From the NCBI GenBank assembly GCA_964235765.1, contig CAXSDH010000010.1, forward strand, positions 3,086 through 67,085: DNA of 64,000 nt. The letters run 5' to 3'. How positions within the stretch are numbered: position 1 is the stretch's first letter; each line of letters begins with the position of its first letter. Both the position numbers and the translations under genes were made by a program. The notes beneath the pieces are model-generated. The model was given only the letters and a program-made list of their open reading frames with translations, did no database searches and was not told the DNA's origin. Source of the DNA: JAVVHH01 sp964235765 (GTDB lineage: Bacteria; Pseudomonadota; Alphaproteobacteria; Acetobacterales; Acetobacteraceae). Positions 1-7,331 of the stretch are shown in pieces.

Positions 1-41
1 AAGGAAGCGCCTGGCCGGGAGTGCCCTCAGCGGGCGCCAGC

Positions 42-545
42 CTAAGCAGCCTTGACGATGATGCGGTGATACGACCGGCCGAAATAGATCAACCCCTCAT
101 GCGCGCCGCTGGCCTGTATGGCCTCCACCTCGCAAAAGAACACCGTGTGCGTCCCGACTTCCGTCGCCTGCGCCACCCGGCAGTCGAACGACACCACCGC
201 CCCCGTCAGGACCGGGGCGCCGGTGACGAGCGTCGTCCACTCACCAGTCTCGAACCGCTTCTCTTGCGATACGTCGGTGAACCCGGCGAACAACGGCGAC
301 AGCGCCTCCTGCGACGCCGCCAGCGTGTTCACGCACAGCACGCCGCTTGCGCGGAACGTCCCGTTCAAGTCGGTTTCGCGATTGATGCACAGCAGCAGCG
401 TCGGCGGGTCGTCCGTGACGCTGCACACCGCGGAGGCCGTCAAGCCGCAAGGGCCGTCCGGCCCAAGGGTGGTGATGACGCTCACCGCCGCGCCAAGGCG
501 GGCCATCGCGTCCCGAAAGGTCTGTCGATCCACCAAGCCCGGCAC
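42..545 (-). CDS. Flavin reductase (HpaC/RutF-like), NAD(P)H-dependent
   Basis: A 167-residue protein of the flavin reductase-like domain family, which supplies reduced FMN or FAD to a two-component monooxygenase. The N-terminal stretch FRDAMARLGAAVSVITT, the PCGLTASAVCSVTDDPPTLL segment and the closing YFGRSYHRII are typical of HpaC/RutF-type reductases, and the length is normal. The start is GTG at 545; a second in-frame GTG at 533 is possible. No monooxygenase partner is in the window, so the substrate pathway cannot be named. The gene is followed within about 40 bases by the window edge. Confidence 0.85.
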   Translation of the reverse strand: MPGLVDRQTFRDAMARLGAAVSVITTLGPDGPCGLTASAVCSVTDDPPTLLLCINRETDLNGTFRASGVLCVNTLAASQEALSPLFAGFTDVSQEKRFETGEWTTLVTGAPVLTGAVVSFDCRVAQATEVGTHTVFFCEVEAIQASGAHEGLIYFGRSYHRIIVKAA

Positions 546-605
546 TCCGCTATCCGCCTAGGAGTATGGTGGTCTCCCTGGCGGATGGGTAGGGCACAAC
601 GCAAA

Positions 606-627
606 CGGGCGCCCCGAAGGGCGCCCG
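606..627 (-). terminator. Rho-independent terminator after the CsbD-like gene
   Basis: A perfect 9-bp stem (CGGGCGCCC / GGGCGCCCG) closes a four-base loop that reads TTCG on the minus strand, the very stable c(UUCG)g type. On the minus strand it is followed by TTTGCGTTG. It lies about 20 bases past the stop of the CsbD-like gene, which is where an intrinsic terminator for that gene should be. Confidence 0.7.
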
Positions 628-646
628 CGTAGACGAACGCATGTAA

Positions 647-835
647 TCAGGACTTGTTGGCAGCGTCCCGAACGGTATCCTTGGCTCCGCCCACGGCGCT
701 CTCTGTCTTGCCGGCAACCTTGTCGGCCTTGCCCTCGGCCTGCATCTTCTGGTCGCCAACAAGCTTGCCGACGCCGTCCTTGACTGCGCCCTTGGCCTGA
801 TCGACGGCGCCATCAACGCGACTCTGGTCAACCAT
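647..835 (-). CDS. CsbD-like stress protein
   Basis: A 62-residue hydrophilic protein of the CsbD family: repeated A/G/K/D-rich segments such as DQAKGAVKDGVGKLVGD and AEGKADKVAGKTESAVGGAK, no membrane segment and no cysteine. CsbD-type proteins accumulate under general stress and their biochemical role is unknown. The ATG at 835 is supported by a good ribosome-binding site, GGAGG at 841-845, so a longer open frame upstream is not used. A stem-loop terminator follows at 606-627, suggesting a single-gene transcript. Confidence 0.85.
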   Translation of the reverse strand: MVDQSRVDGAVDQAKGAVKDGVGKLVGDQKMQAEGKADKVAGKTESAVGGAKDTVRDAANKS

Positions 836-840
836 ATGTG

Positions 841-845
841 CCTCC
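841..845 (-). promoter_or_regulatory. Ribosome-binding site fixing the CsbD-like start
   Basis: GGAGG on the minus strand, seven bases before the ATG at 835. It decides for the short 62-residue product over the 105-codon open frame that begins at 964. Confidence 0.7.
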
Positions 846-894
846 GTACGGCGGGATGCCGTTGGGGATACAACGGCGCTTGCCGGCGGCGGTT

Positions 895-2331
895 TCAGGC
901 TGCCGATAATGGCGGCGCGACCTCCTCGAGCGAGCGGCGCTCGGCATCGACGCCCAGGAGCCACTCAACCACGGCCGCCCCCACCATCAGCCCGCCGCCG
1001 AGCAAGTAGCCCCACAGCACCTCGTCGCGCGACCCGGTCTGGATCAGCGCACCGAACAGCGCCGGCCCGGCAATGCCGCCGACGGCCGTGCCCAAAGCGT
1101 AGAAGATCGAAATCGCGACCGCGCGGACCTCCAACGGAAACGTCTCGCCCACCGTGAGGTACGCCGAGGAAGCGGCGGCGGAGGCGAAGAAGAATATAGC
1201 CGTCCAGGCGACGGTCTGCTGCGTCGCATCCAGCCAACCCTGCGCAAACAGCCAGCCGACCCCAGCCATCATGACGCCGGACAGCGCGTAGGTCGCGGTG
1301 ATCATGACCCGGCGGCCCAAGGTGTCGAACAGCCGCCCCAGCAACAGCGGCCCGGCGAAGTTGCCGAGCGCGAACGGCAGGATGTACCAACCGACATGCC
1401 CGGACGGCACGCCATAAAACCGGGTCAGCATCAGGGCATAGGTGAACAGCACCGCGTTGTAGCAGAACGCCTGCGAGCCCATCAGCGCTACGCCTAGCAC
1501 GGTGCGGCTGCGGTAGTCGCGCACCAGCACGCGCAAACTGGTGAGGAACCAGTCGCCCTGGTGCCGGCGCAGCCGCAGCTTCGGGCCGGGGATGGGCGGC
1601 AATGGGGCGCCGGTCTCGCGCTGCACCCGCGCCTCGATGGCGCTGACGACCTCGCTCGCCTCTTCCGGCCGGCCGTGCGTCATTAGCCAGCGCGGGCTTT
1701 CGGGGATGAAGCGGCGCAGGAACAGCACGACGATGCCGATTGCCCCGCCCACCACGAAGGCCGCGCGCCAGCCCAGTTCGGGGTCGATGAGCGCCGGGTC
1801 GAGCGCGGCGGCGGCGCCGACCGCACCGAGCGCCGCGCCAAGCCAGAAGCTGCCGTTGATGCACAGGTCGGTGAAGCCCCGCTTGCGGGCAGGGATCAGT
1901 TCCTGGATCGTGGCGTTGACGGCCGCGTACTCGCCGCCGATGCCGGCGCCGGTGATGAAGCGGAACAGCGCGAACGACCAGAAGTCCCAGGCCAAGCCGG
2001 ACGCGATGGTCGCCACCAGGTAGATCAGCACGGTTATGGTGAACAGCTTCTTGCGGCCCAGCCGGTCGGTCAGCCAGCCGAACCCAAGCGCGCCCGCCAC
2101 GGCGCCAGCGAGGTAGGCGCTCGCGGTCAGCCCGAACTGCGTGGCGCTGAGGTGCAGCCGCGGACTGTCCGAAATGGCGCTCGCCAGCGAGCCGACGAGG
2201 GTGACCTCGAGCCCGTCCAAAATCCAGGTAATGCCGAGCGCGAACACCACCAGCCAGTGGAACCGCGCCCAGGGCAGCCGGTCCAGCCGGGCGGGTACGT
2301 CGGTCTCGAACACGTCCTGGTCTGGCTTCAT
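895..2331 (-). CDS. MFS transporter, metabolite:H+ symporter type
   Basis: A 478-residue integral membrane carrier of the major facilitator superfamily with about 12 hydrophobic segments. The loop 2-3 signature is present as GWLTDRLGRKKLF, the loop after helix 6 carries PESPRWLMTHGR, and the second-half counterpart is GRLFDTLGRRVM. These are features of the sugar-porter/aromatic-acid-type symporters, but the substrate cannot be read from sequence. The ATG at 2331 follows AGGGGCCG and lies six bases after the prfB stop, so the gene is probably co-transcribed behind prfB. Confidence 0.85.
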   Translation of the reverse strand: MKPDQDVFETDVPARLDRLPWARFHWLVVFALGITWILDGLEVTLVGSLASAISDSPRLHLSATQFGLTASAYLAGAVAGALGFGWLTDRLGRKKLFTITVLIYLVATIASGLAWDFWSFALFRFITGAGIGGEYAAVNATIQELIPARKRGFTDLCINGSFWLGAALGAVGAAAALDPALIDPELGWRAAFVVGGAIGIVVLFLRRFIPESPRWLMTHGRPEEASEVVSAIEARVQRETGAPLPPIPGPKLRLRRHQGDWFLTSLRVLVRDYRSRTVLGVALMGSQAFCYNAVLFTYALMLTRFYGVPSGHVGWYILPFALGNFAGPLLLGRLFDTLGRRVMITATYALSGVMMAGVGWLFAQGWLDATQQTVAWTAIFFFASAAASSAYLTVGETFPLEVRAVAISIFYALGTAVGGIAGPALFGALIQTGSRDEVLWGYLLGGGLMVGAAVVEWLLGVDAERRSLEEVAPPLSAA

Positions 2332-2337
2332 CGGCCC

Positions 2338-3469
2338 CTACTGCGCCTGCGCGCTCGCGTCGCTGCGCGTGGCGCCCACCCGCGCGGCGAGGGCGGCTGC
2401 CATGAACTCGTCGAGGTTGCCGTCCAGCACGGCCTCCGGGTTGCCCGTCTCCACGCCGGTGCGCAGGTCCTTCACCAGTTGATACGGCGCCAGCACGTAG
2501 CTGCGGATCTGGTGGCCCCAGCCGATCTCGGTTTTGGCATCCTCCTGCACGGTCGCCGCCGCCTCGCGCTTCTGCAGCTCGCGCTCATACATCCGCGCCT
2601 TCAGCATCGTCATCGCCGTCGCCCGGTTGCGATGCTGGCTGCGGTCGGTCTGGCAGGCGACGATGATGCCGCTGGGGATGTGCGTGATGCGGATCGCGCT
2701 CTCCGTCTTGTTCACGTGCTGGCCCCCGGCGCCGCTCGCGCGGAAGGTGTCGATCTTGAGGTCGCTTTCGTTGACCTCGATTTCGATGGTGTCGTCCACC
2801 ACGGGATACACCCACACGCTGGCGAAGCTGGTCTGCCGTCGCGCATTGGCGTCGAACGGGCTGATCCGCACCAGCCGGTGCACCCCGGCCTCGGTCTTGA
2901 GCCAGCCATACGCATTTGGGCCGCTCACCTGCAGGGTCGCCGACTTTATGCCGGCCTGCTCGCCTTCGCTCTGCTCCATGAGCTGCACTTTGTAGCCATG
3001 CTGCTCGGCCCAGCGCGAATACATGCGGGCCAGCATCTCCGCCCAATCCTGCGCCTCGGTGCCGCCCGCGCCGGAGTTCACTTCGAGGTAGGCGTCGTTC
3101 AGGTCGGCCTCGCCGGAAAGCAGGCTTTCGATCTCGCGCCGCTTGGCCTCCTCCAGCACGCGCCGCAGCGCGGCCACGCCGTCCGCCACCATGCCCGCGT
3201 CGCCCTCCGCCTCGGCCAGCCCGATCAGCTCGATCGAGTCCGCCGACTCACGCTGCATGGCTTGCAAGCCGTCGATGAGGCCGGCGAGCCGGGTGCGTTC
3301 CCGCATCAGGGCCTGGGCGGCAGCCGCATCGTTCCAGAGCGCGGGGTCGTCGGCTTGGGCGTTCAGTTCCTCGAGGCGCGCCGTCGAGACATCCCAGTCA
3401 AAGATGCCTCCGCAACAGAGCGAAGGTCTGCTGGAGTTGCTGGTTCAGGGCGTCGGATTCGCTGGACAT
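2338..3469 (-). CDS. prfB: Peptide chain release factor 2, with programmed +1 frameshift
   Basis: Release factor 2 recognises UGA and UAA stops and triggers peptide release on the ribosome. Translation begins at ATG 3469 and gives 23 residues (MSSESDALNQQ...RRHL) before an in-frame TGA at 3398-3400. The slippery site reads CTT TGA C, preceded three bases upstream by an internal Shine-Dalgarno (GGAGG). Skipping the T at 3400 continues with DWDVSTARLEEL in the main frame. The GGQ peptidyl-hydrolysis motif is in ASGAGGQHVNKTESAIR and the rest of the protein to the stop at 2338 is normal. Annotation from an internal ATG (3306) would lose the N-terminal domain. Confidence 0.95.
3398..3411 (-). promoter_or_regulatory. 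prfB +1 frameshift element (internal SD + CTTTGAC)
   Basis: On the minus strand the bases read GGAGGCATCTTTGA followed by C: an SD-like GGAGG, a 3-base spacer, the slippery CTT codon and a UGA stop. The geometry is the same as the well-known enterobacterial autoregulatory site, in which low RF2 lets the ribosome slip +1 at CTT. Confidence 0.93.
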
Positions 3470-3477
3470 GGCGCGGC

Positions 3478-6048
3478 CTAGTACAGCCCGCCCACGCCGC
3501 TGTCGATCCCAATGCCCGGACCGCCGGCGCCCCCGCCGGAGCTTGCGGTCAGGCCCTGGCCGGAGCCTTCCCAGGAGCCCACGGTTCCGTTGCTGGCGCC
3601 GGGCTCCTGGCCTGGCTTGAAAGCGTCGGTGCGGGGGCCGGCGCCGCTGTCCCACGTTGCCATTTTCACGCCCTCGGGCGCGCGGAACACGAGGTTTGGC
3701 CGGGTCTTGATCGCCGTTTGCATATAGTCGTGCCAAATGGGCGCGGCAACCGAGCCGCCGGTTTCCTTGTCGCCCAGGCTGGTGTTGTCGTCGAAGCCGA
3801 TCCACACCGCAGTGACCAGGTCCGGCGTGAAGCCGACGAACCAGGCGTCGTTGAAATCCTGGCTAGTGCCGGTTTTACCCGCGATGGCCCGGTTCAGCCC
3901 GGCGCCTGCGGCGTATCCCGTGCCCTTGGCCACCACGCCCTGCATCATGGTCACGACCTGGAAGGTGCTGGCCGGGTCGGCGACGAGGCGGCGGTTGTCC
4001 ACCACGCCCGGCGGATGGGCGGGGTCGGCGCAGCCCCGGCATTCCAGCCCGGACGCGCGCCACAGCACCTTGCCGTCCCGGTCCTGCACGGAGTCGACCA
4101 GCGAGGGCAGCACCTCGCGCCCGTTCATCGCCAGTCCGGCATAGGCCGCCGCCTGGCGCAGAACCGTGGTTTCAACCGCACCCAACGCCGCCGGCAGCAC
4201 CTTCGGCATGCCGTCCACCACATGGAAGGCAATCGCCTTCTGCGCCACCGCGTCCATGCCGACCTTCTCGGCCAGGCGCACCGTCACGAGGTTGAGCGAC
4301 TTCTCGAGCGCGATCCGCATCGGCGTCGGGCCGTTGAAGGTCATGCCGTAGTTGTTGGGCCGCCACTCCCCTTGCGCGCCAAGCTTCTGCACGAAAGGGG
4401 CATCCAGCACACGCTGGCTCGGAGAGAGCCCGGATTCGAGCGCGGTCAGGTATACGAACGGCTTGAACGAACTGCCGGGCTGCCGCTGCGCCTGGGTGGC
4501 CCGGTTGAACTGGCTCGCCTCGAAGCTCCAGCCCCCGGACAGCGCCAACACCCGGCCGGTCACCGGGTCGATCGAGGCCAGCGCGCCCTGCACCTGCGGC
4601 ACCTGCCGCAACGACATCCGCTCCGTCCGCCCGGCGTTGCGACCCTGCCCGGCGGCCGCGGGCAACAGCTCCCCCATGACGACGTCGCCCACCTGCACGA
4701 CCTCGTTGACCTTGCGCGGCGACGGGCCGAGCCCGGTGGAGCGAACCGGCCGGGCCCAAGCCATGTCGGACAAATACATCGACGACACCTTGGACGAGCC
4801 GCCGCCGGAGGACTGGCCCGCCGGCCGGTCGATCCAGCCAACCTTGGCTTCCTCGTTCGTCACCTCCAGCACGACAGCCAGCCGCCACTCCGGCAACATG
4901 CCGCCGGGCCGCGCAAGCAACGCCAGACGGTTGCTCCAGCCCTGCCGCATGCCGGGATCGCCATCGAGCCTGGTCACGGCGCCACGCCAACCCCCGTGGC
5001 TGCGGTCGTAGGCCAGCAACCCGGCGCGCAGCGCCTTGTCGGCGGCCGCCTGTAGCGCGGGATCGAGGCTGGTGCGGACGGTGTAGCCGCCGCTCGTCGT
5101 CAGGTCCGCCCCGAACCGGTCGATGAGTTGACGGCGCACCTCCTCGCCGAACCACTCGCCGCCGGCGACGATCTCAGGGCGGCGGAACGGGGCGGGCTGG
5201 ATCGGCGTCGCCTTCGCCGCGGCGGCCTGCTCGGGCGTGACGGCGCGGTCCTCGGCCATGCGGTCGAGCACCCAGTCCCGGCGGGCCTTGGCCGCATCGG
5301 GGAAGCGGAACGGGTTGTAGTTGTTCGGCGCCTTGGGAAGCGCCGCCAGGAACGCCGCCTCGGGCAGGGTCAGCTCGTCCAGGACCTTGTTGAAATAGGC
5401 CTGCGCCGCAGCCGCGACCCCGTAGGATTGCAGGCCGAGGTAGATCTCGTTCAGATACAGTTCGAGCACGTGCTCCTTCGGCATGGACTGGTCGATCCGC
5501 ACCGCCAGGATGAGCTCCTTGACCTTGCGCGCGATGCTGACCTCGTTGCCGAGCAGCATGTTCTTGGCCACCTGCTGCGTGATGGTCGAGGCGCCGATCG
5601 GCCGCTTGCCCTGGCCATACTGCATGAGGTCGACCCACCCCGCCCGGGCGATGGCGAACGGATCGACACCCCGGTGGCTCCAGAACTTCTGGTCCTCGGC
5701 CGACAGGAATGCGCGCTTCACCACGTCGGGAATGGCGGAGATCGGGACGAAGATGCGCCGCTCCGTCGCCAACTCGGCGATCAGCCGGCTATCTCCCGCG
5801 TAAAGCCGGCTCATCACCTTGGGCTGGTAATGGCGCAGCCCGTCGAGCGTGGGCAGGTCGGCGGCGTATCGCTCATACGTGTGCCACGCGAAGGCAGCGC
5901 CCGCGAGCCCGGCCACGACCACCACGGCCGAACCGAACCCCAGGACCCGGCGCAACACGCGGAACCGCCGCGGCCGCGCGGCCTTGGCGCGCTTCGGAGC
6001 CAGGGGCTGCTCTGGCGGTGGCCCGGCCACTTCGCCCGAAATCGTCAT
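3478..6048 (-). CDS. mrcA: Penicillin-binding protein 1A, bifunctional peptidoglycan synthase
   Basis: An 856-residue class A PBP that polymerises lipid II and cross-links stem peptides at the inner-membrane outer face. It has a basic cytoplasmic tail, one membrane anchor (about residues 37-55), a GT51 glycosyltransferase domain with catalytic EDQKFWSHRG (E118) and GASTITQQVAKN (153-163), then a transpeptidase domain with SSFK (526-529), SLN (584-586) and KTGTS (725-729). The C-terminal tail is Gly/Pro-rich. The stop lies 8 bases before prfB, and the amidase gene is just upstream, so two murein enzymes sit together. Confidence 0.95.
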   Translation of the reverse strand: MTISGEVAGPPPEQPLAPKRAKAARPRRFRVLRRVLGFGSAVVVVAGLAGAAFAWHTYERYAADLPTLDGLRHYQPKVMSRLYAGDSRLIAELATERRIFVPISAIPDVVKRAFLSAEDQKFWSHRGVDPFAIARAGWVDLMQYGQGKRPIGASTITQQVAKNMLLGNEVSIARKVKELILAVRIDQSMPKEHVLELYLNEIYLGLQSYGVAAAAQAYFNKVLDELTLPEAAFLAALPKAPNNYNPFRFPDAAKARRDWVLDRMAEDRAVTPEQAAAAKATPIQPAPFRRPEIVAGGEWFGEEVRRQLIDRFGADLTTSGGYTVRTSLDPALQAAADKALRAGLLAYDRSHGGWRGAVTRLDGDPGMRQGWSNRLALLARPGGMLPEWRLAVVLEVTNEEAKVGWIDRPAGQSSGGGSSKVSSMYLSDMAWARPVRSTGLGPSPRKVNEVVQVGDVVMGELLPAAAGQGRNAGRTERMSLRQVPQVQGALASIDPVTGRVLALSGGWSFEASQFNRATQAQRQPGSSFKPFVYLTALESGLSPSQRVLDAPFVQKLGAQGEWRPNNYGMTFNGPTPMRIALEKSLNLVTVRLAEKVGMDAVAQKAIAFHVVDGMPKVLPAALGAVETTVLRQAAAYAGLAMNGREVLPSLVDSVQDRDGKVLWRASGLECRGCADPAHPPGVVDNRRLVADPASTFQVVTMMQGVVAKGTGYAAGAGLNRAIAGKTGTSQDFNDAWFVGFTPDLVTAVWIGFDDNTSLGDKETGGSVAAPIWHDYMQTAIKTRPNLVFRAPEGVKMATWDSGAGPRTDAFKPGQEPGASNGTVGSWEGSGQGLTASSGGGAGGPGIGIDSGVGGLY

Positions 6049-6060
6049 ATCTCTAGTCCC

Positions 6061-6882
6061 CTACCCAGCCGCCGCGTGCACGGCCCGCCCATTCGCCGCC
6101 AAAAACCCCTCGATCGCGCGGCGGAGCGCCCCGGCCACGCGTCCGCGATGCTCCGGGCGACGCAACGCCGCCTCGTCACCAGAGTTTGACATGAACCCCA
6201 TCTCGACCAGCACGCTGGGAATGTCCGCCGCCCGCAGCACCATGAACCCGGCATGCCGCGACGGATGGGCCAGCAGGCCGATCTCGGGCAGCGAACCCAC
6301 GAGTTGGCGGGCGACCCGGGCCGATCCAAGCCGGGTCTCCTGGCGAACCAGGCTGGCCAGGATGTTCGCGACCGCCGGCGGCATGTCTTGGAAGTTCGGG
6401 CCGCCGAAACGGTCGGCGCTGTTCTCCCGCCGGGCAAGGGCGGCGGTCTGCGGGTCGGACGCGGTATCGGCGAGCGTGTAGACGCTGGCGCCCCGCACGC
6501 CCGAATCGGACACTGCATCGGCGTGCAGGGAGACGAACAGCGCGGCAGCCCGGCGTTGCGCGATTGCCACACGATCCTGCAAAGGGATGAACACGTCGCG
6601 TTCCCGCGTGAGTTCGACCCGGCATCGCCCGCCCAGGATCAGTTGCCGGCGCAACTCGTGCGCGGCCGCGAGCGCCACCTGCTTCTCGTAGGTTCCCGAC
6701 ACGCCGACGGCCCCAGGGTCCTTCCCCCCGTGGCCGGGATCCAGCATTACCAAGGGCAGCGGCGCCGATGCGGAAGGCGCGGGCCGCGCCGCCGTGCGGG
6801 CCAGGGCCGTGCCGGGTGCGGAAATAGCCAGCGCCAGCAGCAGACGGCGAGGAAGGGTGGGCGGATCGCGCATGACCCTCAT
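6061..6882 (-). CDS. N-acetylmuramoyl-L-alanine amidase (Amidase_3)
   Basis: A 273-residue periplasmic amidase that cuts the amide bond between MurNAc and L-Ala. Zinc ligands and catalytic motifs of the family are visible: MLDPGHGGKDPGAVG near residue 46, FVSLHADA near 116 and VLVEMGFMSN near 225. The N-terminus LPRRLLLALAISAPGTALA is a signal peptide with a twin arginine, so Tat export as for AmiA/AmiC is possible but unproven. It lacks an AMIN domain. The ATG at 6882 is taken; ATG 6873 is equally possible. It ends 12 bases before the PBP1A gene. Confidence 0.9.
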   Translation of the reverse strand: MRVMRDPPTLPRRLLLALAISAPGTALARTAARPAPSASAPLPLVMLDPGHGGKDPGAVGVSGTYEKQVALAAAHELRRQLILGGRCRVELTRERDVFIPLQDRVAIAQRRAAALFVSLHADAVSDSGVRGASVYTLADTASDPQTAALARRENSADRFGGPNFQDMPPAVANILASLVRQETRLGSARVARQLVGSLPEIGLLAHPSRHAGFMVLRAADIPSVLVEMGFMSNSGDEAALRRPEHRGRVAGALRRAIEGFLAANGRAVHAAAG

Positions 6883-6889
6883 GTATCAC

Positions 6890-7331
6890 ATGAGGCGCGC
6901 GGATGCACTTTCGGCGAACCCGGCGGAGGCCAGCCGGCGCAGCGTCACGGCTTCACTTGCGGGTCGCCCAGGTTTAGGTCATCTTCGCTCCCGTTCCGGC
7001 GGTGCACCCCGGCGATGTGGCTGCGATCCCTTGTCGCGCTTCCGCCTCTGCACCGCCGCCCGCGCCGCGCGGCTTCGCGCGCCGGGGCTCGTTCGCCTCA
7101 CCTGGGCGGCGCCCGCTGGAGATGATCCCAGAGGTCGCGGCCCGCTTGCCAGGGATACCATGCAAAGCGCCGTGCCAGTCCTGCCCACATTCGGACCCGA
7201 CCCGTCGCGCGCAAGCCCAGGCCTTTGCGGGATGCCCACCCCGTCACGTCTATTCAGCCGCCGCCGTAGCTTGCCAATCCTCTCCGAGGTCGGCACGGGC
7301 GCGCCCGCGGCGCACCGGAGTTCAATACCCA
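6890..7331 (+). other. 442-base non-coding interval: promoter and 5' leader of rne
   Basis: No plausible gene was seen on either strand between the amidase start and the RNase E start. Long open frames cross it, but their translations are Arg/Pro/Ala-rich with no recognisable family. A possible plus-strand -10 (TAGGTC at about 6975) would leave a leader of roughly 340 bases. Long structured leaders in front of rne are used for autoregulation in enterobacteria; whether this one works that way is inference. Confidence 0.5.

Noticed and set aside
21..632. Plus-strand open frame of 203 codons at the window start
   Set aside because: It is antisense to the flavin reductase and its translation is Arg/His-rich without homology.
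2152..5055. Open frame of 967 codons on the plus strand opposite prfB and the PBP1A gene
   Set aside because: It is antisense to two certain genes; its translation is rich in His, Arg, Gln and Ala without any domain, which is what a GC-rich reverse frame gives.
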